Below, one piece after another: positions 35,842 through 45,121 of a stretch of DNA of 59,945 nt. Both the position numbers and the translations under genes were made by a program. Under the pieces are notes generated by a model. It did not search any database. It saw only the letters and a program-made list of their open reading frames with translations, and was not told where the DNA came from. Position 1 is the first letter of the stretch. The number at the start of each line of letters is the position of its first letter. The stretch is from Gammaproteobacteria bacterium. Lineage in GTDB: Bacteria; Pseudomonadota; Gammaproteobacteria; SZUA-152. Location: positions 1 to 59,945 of the forward strand of contig JAKIUF010000026.1 in NCBI GenBank assembly GCA_021647705.1, in the 5' to 3' direction.

Positions 35842-37248
35842 ATGTCTGCCAATAAAAATAATGCCGTGACGACAAGTCCTGAAAAAAATAAAAAGATGGG
35901 TTTGTGGCAGGTGGTCGCACTGGCAGTGGGTACCATGGTGGGTGCCAGCATCTTCTCTATTTTTGGGTTGGGCGCACGTCTAGCTGGACCAAACCTGCCA
36001 CTGGTTTTTGTACTGTCAGGCATTGTAGCCCTGCTGGTTGCCTACTCCTATGCCAGGCTTGGCAGCCGTATCATCTCTGATGCCGGACCTATCGAATTTA
36101 TTCTCAGGGGCATGGGTGACAGCTTACTGACCGGGGCTCTGAGTTTCCTGTTCTGGCTGACCTACGTTGTTTCTATCGCCTTGTTTGCCAAGGGGTTTGC
36201 CAGTTATTTGTTGCCATTGTTGCACATCCAGCCATCGACACTGAGCAGTGACATCACTGAAACGGGCGTTGTGCTTGCCTTCCTGGCGCTGGGAATGTTT
36301 GGTTCTGCCGCGGTGGGCAAGGCTGAGTTGATTATCGTCGTCATTAAGCTTTCTATCTTAGCCTTGTTTGTTGTGCTGGGTATATGGAGCATCAAGACTT
36401 CTCTTGTGACACCTTCGTTTACATCTTCAGCGGTAACGGGAAGTGTCAATGCGATTGCTATTTTCTTCCTTTCCTACATGGGGTTTGGATTGGTCACCAA
36501 TGCTTCTGAACATATGCAAAATCCGGAAAAAAATGTTCCCCGTGCTATTTATTTAAGTATATTTATCGTTAGCACTGTCTACATCCTGGTATCACTGGTA
36601 GCAGTAGGAAATTTGACGTTGCCTGACCTGATAAAGGCGCAAGACAATGCACTGGCCGTTGCCGCTGAACCCTTCCTCGGGCAAACCGGGTTTTTACTGA
36701 TTTCACTGGGTGCCTTGTTCTCTATCGCTTCGGCGCTTAACGCGACGTTATTTGGTGGTGCTAATGTGGCCTATGCACTGGCAAGGGATGGTGAGCTGCC
36801 GCAGGAGTTCAATCGCAAGCTATGGTTTGGTTCCGGTGAAGGGCTTTATTTAACCGCGGCCCTGGGTATTGTTTTTGCGCTCACATTTAACCTGAATGGT
36901 ATTGCCTCGATCACCAGCGGTGTGTTCATGGTCATCTATCTTTTTGTTCTTTATTCCCATTGGAAATTAAAAGACCGGTACGGAGGCAACCCACTGATTA
37001 TTGCAACGGGTTTTCTGGTGGTCGCTGCGGTATTTTTGCTGCTCCTGAATTATCAATGGCATACTGACCGGAACAGTTTTTATGGTACTTGTATCGTGTT
37101 GGGTGGCAGTGTGTTGGTGGAACTGGTTTATCGTGGCATCACCAAACGTGGTTTTATTCAGCGTGAACTGGCATTGCTAAAAAAGGAGAAAGAAACCCTG
37201 AGGAGCAAGATGAGTGAAGAGCTTGATCAGCTGCTACACAAAAAATAA
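35842..37248 (+). CDS. APC-superfamily amino acid permease
   Basis: A 468-residue inner-membrane carrier with about 12-13 hydrophobic segments. TM1 carries the APC substrate-binding G-x-x-x-G motif (ALAVGTMVGASIFSIFG), and GFGLVTNASEHMQNPEKNVPRAI is the conserved stretch after TM6. The C-terminal 25 residues are charged and helical (LLKKEKETLRSKMSEELDQL). Substrate is probably an amino acid or polyamine; the exact one cannot be read. The ATG at 35842 follows CACAGAGATAAAA, a weak ribosome site. Confidence 0.85.
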   Translation: MSANKNNAVTTSPEKNKKMGLWQVVALAVGTMVGASIFSIFGLGARLAGPNLPLVFVLSGIVALLVAYSYARLGSRIISDAGPIEFILRGMGDSLLTGALSFLFWLTYVVSIALFAKGFASYLLPLLHIQPSTLSSDITETGVVLAFLALGMFGSAAVGKAELIIVVIKLSILALFVVLGIWSIKTSLVTPSFTSSAVTGSVNAIAIFFLSYMGFGLVTNASEHMQNPEKNVPRAIYLSIFIVSTVYILVSLVAVGNLTLPDLIKAQDNALAVAAEPFLGQTGFLLISLGALFSIASALNATLFGGANVAYALARDGELPQEFNRKLWFGSGEGLYLTAALGIVFALTFNLNGIASITSGVFMVIYLFVLYSHWKLKDRYGGNPLIIATGFLVVAAVFLLLLNYQWHTDRNSFYGTCIVLGGSVLVELVYRGITKRGFIQRELALLKKEKETLRSKMSEELDQLLHKK

Positions 37249-37306
37249 GGAACTCATCTTACAGACCACACTCTATGTACTCATGCATCAGCCAACTTTT
37301 CCACTC

Positions 37307-37777
37307 ATGAAAAAAATAACTGATCACACCACAAAATTATTGACCTGGACGAATCACCTGACGCATATCGTGATCAGTCTGGCGCTCGTCAGTGCCACGG
37401 CTTTGCTTGCTGTGCTCTTCTTTTACGATATCTATCTGGCCATTAAAAGCCACTCGTTGATAAAAGGGTTTTTACATGCTCTTGGCATTCTGTTGCTGCT
37501 TTGGACAATGGTAGAACTGATCAATACGGAACTTGATCACTTACGAGGAAGTGCCATTGATGTGGCTATATTTATCGAAGTCGCATTGGTTGTCGTGGTA
37601 CGTGAAATCATTATGTTACCCGTAGCAGAAACACATCCCACCTGGATTGACCTGGGTATGTGGAGCGGTGCGGCGATTTTGCTCGGGTTAACTTACTATT
37701 TTGTTCGTTCCGGTCAACACCTCCTGAATCGATCGGTTATAACGGGCAACGTCAACAATTTTCCTGCAAGCAAGTAA
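37307..37777 (+). CDS. PsiE-like membrane protein
   Basis: A protein of about 156 residues with four membrane segments, resembling the phosphate-starvation-inducible PsiE family: a long first helix (IVISLALVSATALLAVLFFY), then LLLLWTMVELINTELDHLRG and VALVVVVREIIMLP. The function of PsiE is unknown. The frame also opens at a GTG (37214) inside the permease gene with GAGGAG upstream, giving 187 residues; I prefer ATG 37307 because family similarity begins only just before TM1. Translational coupling to the permease remains possible. Confidence 0.7.
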   Translation: MKKITDHTTKLLTWTNHLTHIVISLALVSATALLAVLFFYDIYLAIKSHSLIKGFLHALGILLLLWTMVELINTELDHLRGSAIDVAIFIEVALVVVVREIIMLPVAETHPTWIDLGMWSGAAILLGLTYYFVRSGQHLLNRSVITGNVNNFPASK

Positions 37778-37828
37778 ACGATTCGATTCACCAGCAAGAT
37801 GCCGCGATAGAGCACTAACCAGATAATC

Positions 37829-37975
37829 GCCAATGTCATTAAGTTAACAACAAGCGGCGTACCGTAGGTTGGTGGTGAGCTTGCGAACCCCAACATCGTC
37901 GATTCCGTTGGGGTTCACAAGCTCACCACCAACCTACAACAGGCCGGAAGTTTGGCTTAACTTAATGGTATTGGG
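37829..37975. repeat. Dispersed palindromic repeat, GTAGGTTGGTGG family, copy 2
   Basis: The 74-bp core (37864-37937) is an almost perfect palindrome, GTAGGTTGGTGGTGAGC to its inverse ending CCAACCTAC. The outer arms TCATTAAGTTAA and TTAACTTAATG match those of copy 1 at 5341. Beyond it, up to 38266, I see no gene; a TATACCCATA/TATGGGTATA inverted pair lies at about 38027-38074. Confidence 0.85.
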
Positions 37976-38266
37976 ATAATCACCATAAAAATCAGGCAGG
38001 GAGCATTTCACACAACCAAACCATCTATACCCATAACGATTAAGATTCAGACCTAAATCCCAAGCGCTATGGGTATATCAACAAAATAATGCCTGCTTTT
38101 GGTGGTATCAGAAATCACTTTGGTCATTTTGCCAGTAATTCTATAGTTTTACCCGAACACACAAGTTATTATCTCCAGCATTTTTATTGACTTTTCGAAT
38201 TCAGCAACGGGTTCCCGTGAATAACCGGAACCCGGCAGAGTGGAAAATAAACGGGCAAAACAAACA

Positions 38267-41200
38267 ATGTGGCTTAAATCCTTTCTGAGCAACCATGTAT
38301 TAGCAAACACCACGTTTGTGGTGGTGTTATTAATTGGCACGCTCAGTTATCTTCAGTTACCCCGCGCGCAAGACCCGGAAGTCAATTTCAACTGGATCAG
38401 CATCATCACCCTGTTGCCGGGTGCCTCAACAGAAGATGTGGAAAAACTGATCACGGATCCATTAGAAGACGCCATTCGTAAAGTACAGGACATCAAGTTT
38501 GTGTCCAGCACCAGCCGCGAAGGCATTGCCGATATTCTGGTGCGCTTTGAAGACATCAGCGAACGCCTGTTCGACAAACGCATTAATGATTTGCGCCGCG
38601 AGATTCAAAACAAAGCCAATGCCGAGTTGCCGGACGAGGCCATAGACCCGGTGATACTGGAAATTACCACGTCCAATAATTTCCCCACCGCCACACTCAT
38701 TCTCACCGGCGAAGCCAACGACGAGTTGTTACGCAAAACCGCGTTTAATGTGCGCAAGGATCTGGAACGTATTAATGGTGTCAACAGTGTCATTGAAGCC
38801 GGATTAACCGACCCCGAGCTAAAAGTCGCCTTTGATCCGTCTGCCTTGCGTGAAAGAGGCATTTCTCCCACACAACTTGCTAACACGGTGCGCCGTTATT
38901 TTCGTGACGTGGTCGCAGGTGATATGCAGATCGGCCAACAATCATGGGTCGTGCGTGTCGTCGGTACCGATGCTGACCCCGGTTATCTGGAGAGCCTGCC
39001 CATTATCGACACCGAACAAAACATTATTATCGGTGACGTGGCAGAGGTCAGCTGGAGCCACGACAAATTCAACAAATTGTCACGCTATAACAATCAGCCC
39101 GGTGTCACTTTTGCGGTAACCAAACAGGCCACGGCCAATATTCTTGATCTGGTTGCACAGATCAACCAGTACCTTGAGCAAAAAAACACCGTACTGGCCG
39201 CAACGGGTTTAAAACTCACGTTACTGGATGACCAGACGGAAAGTACCCGTGAAGCCATCAGCATTATGCAAGGCAATGCCTTGCTCGGCCTGCTGCTGGT
39301 GGCATTAATCACCTGGATATTCCTTGGCGCACATATTGCTTTTTTTATCGGCATCGGTATTCCTTTCACCCTGGCCGGTACCTTTTGGTTACTCAGTGCC
39401 ACCGGACAAACACTGAACCAGAATATCCTGCTCGGTGTCGTCATTGTGCTGGGCATGCTGGTAGACGATGCGGTAGTGGTGGTGGAAGCCATTTATTATC
39501 GCATTCAACGCGGTGCGCAAAGTATGCAGGCGGCCATTGATGCCCTGAAAGAAGTCTTTACCCCGGTAACCGCCTCAGTGGCCACCACCATGGCAGCCTT
39601 TCTGCCATTAATGTTGATGCCGGGCATCGTCGGAAAATTCATGTTCACCGTGCCCTTTGTCGTGTCTGTGGCATTGCTCATCAGCCTGATTCAAGCGTAC
39701 TGGATGTTGCCCGTGCATATTTCCATGAGCCGCCTTGACATGTCATCACCGGGTAAACTGCAACGCTGGCGTACACGCTTCCTGCACAAGCTGCGCCTCA
39801 AGTACGGCAAACTGCTGGTGCGGGTATTGCGCAAACCCAAACGTTCTCTGGCCGTCGTGCTGGCCCTGTTTCTGGCGGCAATAAGCGCCATTGGCAGTGG
39901 TATGGTGCGCGTCGAATTTTTTGCCTTCGACCCTATGCGTACCTTTTACATCAACGTGGAAATGCCACCCGGCAGCACCCTGCAAAACACGCTTGATACG
40001 GTGGATGCCATTGCCAACAAGGCGCGTGCGCACCTGAACGACGATGAAACACGCAGCATCAGTGCCACCGCCGGGCAAATGTTTACCGAAGTCGCCCCGT
40101 TTTTTGGTGATAACTACGGGCAGGTTTTTGTCAGCCTGAACCCAAAAACCGATGATATGCGCAGCGTCAGTGACATCATTGAATCCATGCGTACCGATGT
40201 GATGGCCACGGCAGATGCGCGTCTGATCACCTTTTTCAAACTCACCAAAGGGCCGCCGGTCACCAAGGCGATCAGCGTCAAAGTACGCGGTGATAATTTT
40301 GTGGAATTACGTGCAGCCACTGATGCCTTGCGAGGTATCCTCACGGATATTCCTGAAGTGATGGACATCACCGACAACGACAGCCCCGGCAAACACGAAC
40401 TCAAACTGCAACTGGACAGCGATGCCGTGCGCCGTAGCGGACTCAACCCGGCGGATGTCAGCAATGCCATACGTCTGCTGTTTGATGGTGAGGTAGTGGC
40501 TTCCATGCAATACGAATCAGAGCGTGTGGAAGTGCGCGTACAGGCAAAACGCACCAGCCTGCACAGTATTGATCAATTACTGGAAATACCGCTGACCCTG
40601 CCAAAAGGTGGTGAAATACCGTTAGGCCAACTGGTAGTCGCAGAAACCGGACTCAGCCGCAGCAACATCCGTCACTATAACTTCCGCCGTTCCATCACTG
40701 TGGAAGCGGATATCGACAAACAAAAAATCAACACGATTCAGGCAAACAATTTGGTGATGGAAGGCTGGGAAAAAATCCGCCTGCAACATCCCAATGTTGA
40801 TCTGGATTATTCCGGTGAACTGGCTGACATCCAGGAGAGCCTGGACTCCATGCTGGTATTGTTTTTGTTTGGTCTCGGGCTGATTTATCTGATCATTGGC
40901 ACCCAGTTTAAAAGCTACTGGCAGCCATTCATGATTCTCGCCACCGTGCCATTAGCTTTCACTGGCGTCACCTTCGGCCTGCTAACCACCGGCAATCCGT
41001 TAAGCATGTTCACGATGTATGGCGTAATAGCGCTGGTCGGCATTGCAGTGAATGCCGCCATAGTGATGATTCACGCCGCCAACCAACGACTGGAAGCTGG
41101 CATGAGCGTATTGCATGCGACCATTTATGCGGCACGTCGCCGCGTAGTGCCTGTCATCATTACCTCGCTGACCACGATTGCCGGACTGTTTTCACTGGCT

Positions 41201-41338
41201 GTTGGGCTCGCCGGTGAATCCCTGATCTGGGGGCCAGTGGCCTCGGCCATTGTGTGGGGGCTGGCCTTTTCCACCGTGCTGACACTTTTTGTTATACCCT
41301 TGCTGTATCGTACGTTTATGCGGAAATCTCACTCATAG
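38267..41338 (+). CDS. RND efflux pump permease (HAE1-like)
   Basis: A 1,023-residue resistance-nodulation-division permease with the two-fold 12-helix layout and two large periplasmic loops (about 30-320 and 550-860). The proton-relay aspartates are in TM4 (GMLVDDAVVVVEA); the loop starts with PRAQDPEVNFNWISI and TLLPGASTEDVE, typical of the orphan-like RND subfamily. It probably exports hydrophobic compounds or lipids across the envelope with an adaptor and an outer-membrane channel. No adaptor gene is adjacent; the only one in the window lies 23 kb away (14239). A GTG at 38240 is an alternative start, but relatives begin MWLKSFLSNHVLAN. Confidence 0.92.
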   Translation: MWLKSFLSNHVLANTTFVVVLLIGTLSYLQLPRAQDPEVNFNWISIITLLPGASTEDVEKLITDPLEDAIRKVQDIKFVSSTSREGIADILVRFEDISERLFDKRINDLRREIQNKANAELPDEAIDPVILEITTSNNFPTATLILTGEANDELLRKTAFNVRKDLERINGVNSVIEAGLTDPELKVAFDPSALRERGISPTQLANTVRRYFRDVVAGDMQIGQQSWVVRVVGTDADPGYLESLPIIDTEQNIIIGDVAEVSWSHDKFNKLSRYNNQPGVTFAVTKQATANILDLVAQINQYLEQKNTVLAATGLKLTLLDDQTESTREAISIMQGNALLGLLLVALITWIFLGAHIAFFIGIGIPFTLAGTFWLLSATGQTLNQNILLGVVIVLGMLVDDAVVVVEAIYYRIQRGAQSMQAAIDALKEVFTPVTASVATTMAAFLPLMLMPGIVGKFMFTVPFVVSVALLISLIQAYWMLPVHISMSRLDMSSPGKLQRWRTRFLHKLRLKYGKLLVRVLRKPKRSLAVVLALFLAAISAIGSGMVRVEFFAFDPMRTFYINVEMPPGSTLQNTLDTVDAIANKARAHLNDDETRSISATAGQMFTEVAPFFGDNYGQVFVSLNPKTDDMRSVSDIIESMRTDVMATADARLITFFKLTKGPPVTKAISVKVRGDNFVELRAATDALRGILTDIPEVMDITDNDSPGKHELKLQLDSDAVRRSGLNPADVSNAIRLLFDGEVVASMQYESERVEVRVQAKRTSLHSIDQLLEIPLTLPKGGEIPLGQLVVAETGLSRSNIRHYNFRRSITVEADIDKQKINTIQANNLVMEGWEKIRLQHPNVDLDYSGELADIQESLDSMLVLFLFGLGLIYLIIGTQFKSYWQPFMILATVPLAFTGVTFGLLTTGNPLSMFTMYGVIALVGIAVNAAIVMIHAANQRLEAGMSVLHATIYAARRRVVPVIITSLTTIAGLFSLAVGLAGESLIWGPVASAIVWGLAFSTVLTLFVIPLLYRTFMRKSHS

Positions 41339-41497
41339 GATTCAGGCTTAAAATAACCATCTCGCAGCGAAAAACATTGACGACGCCCCCTTTATTTGGT
41401 TACAGAGCGCACCGTTTGACAAAAATATCATATTCCGCATACTAAAGGTTGACTGTTAATCAAGCATCACATTTCAAACCTGACTAGGGAGTACACG

Positions 41498-41992
41498 ATG
41501 AAAAAAACGTTAATTGCTGCTTTATTGATCACCCCAATGGCTGCGGGCATATCGACAGCCATGGCTGCCCCCAATAACGCCGGCTGTGGTCTGGGCTCAA
41601 CACTGTTTGACGGACAAAGTGGCACTCTCCCACAGATACTCGCCGTCACGACTAACGGCACCTCTGGCAACCAGACCTTCGGTATTACCTCTGGTACTCT
41701 GGGCTGTGAAGAAGGTGGCGTTGTGACAGCCTCCGCTGCCGTCAACATGTTTGCTGGCAACAACCTGGATTCCCTGTCCCGTGATATGTCCGTGGGACAA
41801 GGTGAGTCGCTCGAATCATTGGCCAGCCTGATGGGCATCAATGCTGCGGACAAGTCTGTGTTCTTTACAGCTGCCCGAGCAAACTACGGAAAAATCTTTT
41901 CCGCAGATGACATCACCGCCGGAAAAATGCTGGAAAACCTGTATCTGGTTATGGCAGAGCAAAAAGCGCTGGCGCAATACGCTCGCGGTTAA
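41498..41992 (+). CDS. DUF3015 periplasmic protein
   Basis: A 164-residue exported protein: signal peptide MKKTLIAALLITPMAAGIST with cleavage after AMA. The mature part has NNAGCGLGSTLFDGQSG, GITSGTLGC and TASAAVNMFAGNNLDSLSRD, the pattern of DUF3015 proteins, and two cysteines likely to form a disulfide. Function unknown. The ATG at 41498 follows CTAGGGAGTACACG, a strong ribosome site. A good rho-independent terminator 32 bp after the stop makes this a single-gene unit. Confidence 0.88.
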   Translation: MKKTLIAALLITPMAAGISTAMAAPNNAGCGLGSTLFDGQSGTLPQILAVTTNGTSGNQTFGITSGTLGCEEGGVVTASAAVNMFAGNNLDSLSRDMSVGQGESLESLASLMGINAADKSVFFTAARANYGKIFSADDITAGKMLENLYLVMAEQKALAQYARG

Positions 41993-42023
41993 CGATATTC
42001 ACTCCTGACCTCCAGGAATGAAA

Positions 42024-42058
42024 GAATGCCCCCGGCCAACTCGGCGGGGGCATTTTTT
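42024..42058 (+). terminator. Rho-independent terminator of the DUF3015 gene
   Basis: AATGCCCCC pairs with GGGGGCATT around a short loop, followed by TTTTT. It lies directly after the DUF3015 stop. Confidence 0.9.
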
Positions 42059-42276
42059 GTATGTACCCGTGGTGTTTGAGGTTTAGGCCTTTAATATGTG
42101 TCATATCCATTTCATAGCAAGGCGAAATGACGAGTAATAGCCAGACTATTGCGAGGACAACAACGCAGCCATGGAATGAAGAGAGCATGTAATAAAACCG
42201 AAATCTCAATCGCTACGGATATATGTATATGTTTCATCCATTCAGTTTCAATCATGCAAGGTCGGCACGTTTTTTT

Positions 42277-44253
42277 ATGTGGACACCCTGCCGGGCTACG
42301 TTCATCCACAGCTGGCACACGCTATTTTATGTCTGTACATTAATTGCAATGCTGATTTTCAGCCCTGCATTATTCGCATCGTCCTCCGTCTCGAACACCC
42401 CGTACCTCAACCAGCTTATTGCACAAGCGCAAAAATTACGCCTGGCAGAAACACCGCAGTGGCACTACCTTCTGCATTATCGAAAAAGCCTGCTCGGCCA
42501 ACTGGAAAGTGAAGCAGATGACCCCACTTTTTTCACAGCCGCCAATGGAAAATACAATTCACAAGCAGAACTCACCGCCACACTCACGCAGTTTTTCTCA
42601 ACAAAACACTGGGGGAAAAAACCGGAAACGGCTCAGTGTGCCTTTGTTGCCCGTTATGAATGGCTGAATAGCCAGCTACATTTTGACCCCGAAAAATTAC
42701 CACCCCAAGCCTGTGAAGAATTTGACAGGTGGTATGCAGGCATTAACCCTGGCAGCCTCACCCTGATCTTTCCGTCTGCCTATTTGAATAATCCCTCGTC
42801 CATGTTTGGACATACTTTGCTGAGAGTAGACACTCCTGGACAAAATGAAAACACGCGACTACTTTCGTATGCCATCAACTATGGTGCCCAAACAAACAAT
42901 GACAATGGCATTGCCTTCGCCGTCAAAGGTATTTTTGGCGGTTATTATGGCACCATAGGTATTGGCCCTTATTATAAAAAAGTCAAAGAATATTCAGACT
43001 TTGAAAGCCGGGACATCTGGGAATATCAACTCGAATTTTCCGATACTGAAATTCGCCGCCTGATGGCGCATGTGTGGGAATTACGAGGCATAAAATTCGA
43101 TTATTATTTTTTTGATGAAAATTGTTCATACCTGATACTCCTCCTGCTTGATGTCGCCCGCCCCAGCCTTGGCCTCAGCCATCAACTTGGCGGCTGGGTA
43201 ATCCCCTCGGACACTCTACGACTGGTCGCCGAGAAACCCGGCCTCATCAAAAAAACCGTATATCGCCCCGCTGCTGGCACCAAACTGATGCACCTGTCTG
43301 ATTCGATCTCTGACGCTGCCCGGCTTGATGCACTGGCACTGGCCAATCAGCAAAAAAACCTGGCAGAATTTCTGGCCGAAAAAAGCACAAACCAAAACTC
43401 CGAACAGGAAAAGGCTGACATTTTGCTTCTGGCACACGATTTTGTGCGTTATGAATTTCTTGCCCAGCGCCGGGAAAAAACAACATCATCCCGTCTTTCA
43501 CGGGAGTTATTACGCGCACGTAGCGCAATCGTCTCTGCACATCCGCCAAGCCCTGTCCCTACACTTCGTGTGTCTCCCGAACAAGGCCACGCCACAGGCA
43601 TGTTACAACTCGGCATAATCAATGAAAACAATGACAGTTTTTTACAGCTACGCTTACGCCCCGCCTATCACGACCAGCTGGACAATGATGACGGGTACGT
43701 ACCCGGCGCACAAATCGATTTTTTAAATATCGCTCTGCGATACCGCATGGACGAGCCAAAACTGGAACTTGATGAATTCACGCTGGTTGATATTATTTCG
43801 CTATCACCACGCTCCCGTTTTTTTCAACCCGTTTCCTGGCGCATACGCACAGCATGGCAACGCCGCATATTGCCCGATACGCAATCACCATCCAAGCTCG
43901 CATTTCGTGCCGATGGTGGTGGTGGTCTGGCAATACGACCGACCCGAAACATCCTGGCGTTCGGCCTTTTAAACGCAGGAATAGATGCCCACTCACAACT
44001 AAAAAATAATTACACAGCTGGTGTTGGCGCAGAAGCAGGCGTCATCATACAAGCCACCCCGCAGTGGAAATGGCAACTACACGCACAACACATGAATTTC
44101 CGCACGGGTAAACCCCACACCTACAACACGTTTAAAATTGCCCAGCGTTTTGTTTTTGCACCACAACAAGCCCTTGGCCTGGAATGGTCACAGCAACGCG
44201 CTTTTGGCCGCAGGCTGGAAAATTGGACACTCTCGTGGCGCTGGTATTTATGA
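42277..44253 (+). CDS. DUF4105 (Lnb N-terminal-like) envelope protein
   Basis: An exported protein of about 658 residues. A signal sequence (LFYVCTLIAMLIFSPALFAS) is followed by a DUF4105 domain (about 130-330), which resembles NlpC/P60-type cysteine folds: MFGHTLLRVD holds the likely histidine and FFDENCSYLILLL the cysteine. From about 400 on, alternating short strands with terminal aromatic WRWYL suggest an outer-membrane beta-barrel. The enzyme activity is unproven; relatives act as acyltransferases or hydrolases in the envelope. Start choice is uncertain: an ATG at 42223 adds 18 residues. The stop overlaps the next gene (ATGA), making a three-gene operon. Confidence 0.82.
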   Translation: MWTPCRATFIHSWHTLFYVCTLIAMLIFSPALFASSSVSNTPYLNQLIAQAQKLRLAETPQWHYLLHYRKSLLGQLESEADDPTFFTAANGKYNSQAELTATLTQFFSTKHWGKKPETAQCAFVARYEWLNSQLHFDPEKLPPQACEEFDRWYAGINPGSLTLIFPSAYLNNPSSMFGHTLLRVDTPGQNENTRLLSYAINYGAQTNNDNGIAFAVKGIFGGYYGTIGIGPYYKKVKEYSDFESRDIWEYQLEFSDTEIRRLMAHVWELRGIKFDYYFFDENCSYLILLLLDVARPSLGLSHQLGGWVIPSDTLRLVAEKPGLIKKTVYRPAAGTKLMHLSDSISDAARLDALALANQQKNLAEFLAEKSTNQNSEQEKADILLLAHDFVRYEFLAQRREKTTSSRLSRELLRARSAIVSAHPPSPVPTLRVSPEQGHATGMLQLGIINENNDSFLQLRLRPAYHDQLDNDDGYVPGAQIDFLNIALRYRMDEPKLELDEFTLVDIISLSPRSRFFQPVSWRIRTAWQRRILPDTQSPSKLAFRADGGGGLAIRPTRNILAFGLLNAGIDAHSQLKNNYTAGVGAEAGVIIQATPQWKWQLHAQHMNFRTGKPHTYNTFKIAQRFVFAPQQALGLEWSQQRAFGRRLENWTLSWRWYL

Positions 44254-45107
44254 CCGGCACACGCCTCCCGTTACTTTTTATTATTTTCCTCAGCATCAGC
44301 CTGAATGGTTGCACGGGGGTTTTTTTCCAACCCATGAAGCCATTGGTGCGCACACCGGGCGACATCAACCTCAACTATCAAGACATTCATTTTATCAGTC
44401 AGGATGGCACAAACCTGCATGGCTGGTTTTTACCTGCAGAAGGTAAAGCACATGGTACTATACTGCTATTGCATGGCAATGCTGAAAATATCAGCACCCA
44501 TATTGGCAGCGTATACTGGCTTCCACCTCGCGGTTTTAATGTATTTTTGTTTGATTACCGCGGTTACGGACAGTCTGCGGGAAATCCTGATTTACAAGGT
44601 GCATTTCAGGATATCGAAGCTGCATTGCTATGGCTACAAAAAAAACCTGACATCGACCCGACACGCATCGTCGTCCTCGGTCAAAGCCTTGGCGGTGCCA
44701 TGGGCACCTATGTTTTTGCAAACACGGGCCAGTCACAAATAATCCGTGCGCTAATTCTGGATAGCGTCTTCAGTGATTATCAGCAAATTGTCCGTGAAAA
44801 ACTTGCCGATTTTTGGCTTACATGGCCACTGCAATATCCCTTGTCCTGGCTGGTCACTGGCAAATATTCGCCCACAGAAGCTATCGGTCAATACAGCCCC
44901 ACCCCTATACTTGTTATCCACAACAAAAATGATGCCATCATACCTGCACATCACGCAACGCAACTTTTTGCCCGCGCAACACCACCAAAAGAATTATGGC
45001 TAATGCCCAAAGGTAGGCATATTGCAGCACTGAACCAGCCTGAAACAAGAAACAGGCTGGTAAACTATCTGCTCCAAATCCTGGATAATCCGACACAGCA
45101 TGAATAA
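44250..45107 (+). CDS. Alpha/beta-hydrolase lipoprotein
   Basis: A 285-residue hydrolase starting at ATG 44250, which overlaps the upstream stop. The N-terminus is a lipoprotein signal with lipobox LNGC (cysteine near residue 21), so it is probably membrane-anchored in the periplasm. The catalytic triad is visible: Ser in VLGQSLGGAMG, Asp in HNKNDAII and His in KGRHIAAL; HGNAEN is the oxyanion-loop HG motif. It resembles BEM46/YfhR-like esterases. Substrate unknown; its place between a DUF4105 protein and a zinc protease-barrel protein suggests envelope processing. Confidence 0.9.
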   Translation: MTGTRLPLLFIIFLSISLNGCTGVFFQPMKPLVRTPGDINLNYQDIHFISQDGTNLHGWFLPAEGKAHGTILLLHGNAENISTHIGSVYWLPPRGFNVFLFDYRGYGQSAGNPDLQGAFQDIEAALLWLQKKPDIDPTRIVVLGQSLGGAMGTYVFANTGQSQIIRALILDSVFSDYQQIVREKLADFWLTWPLQYPLSWLVTGKYSPTEAIGQYSPTPILVIHNKNDAIIPAHHATQLFARATPPKELWLMPKGRHIAALNQPETRNRLVNYLLQILDNPTQHE

Positions 45108-45121
45108 AGCGTGATAAAAAT

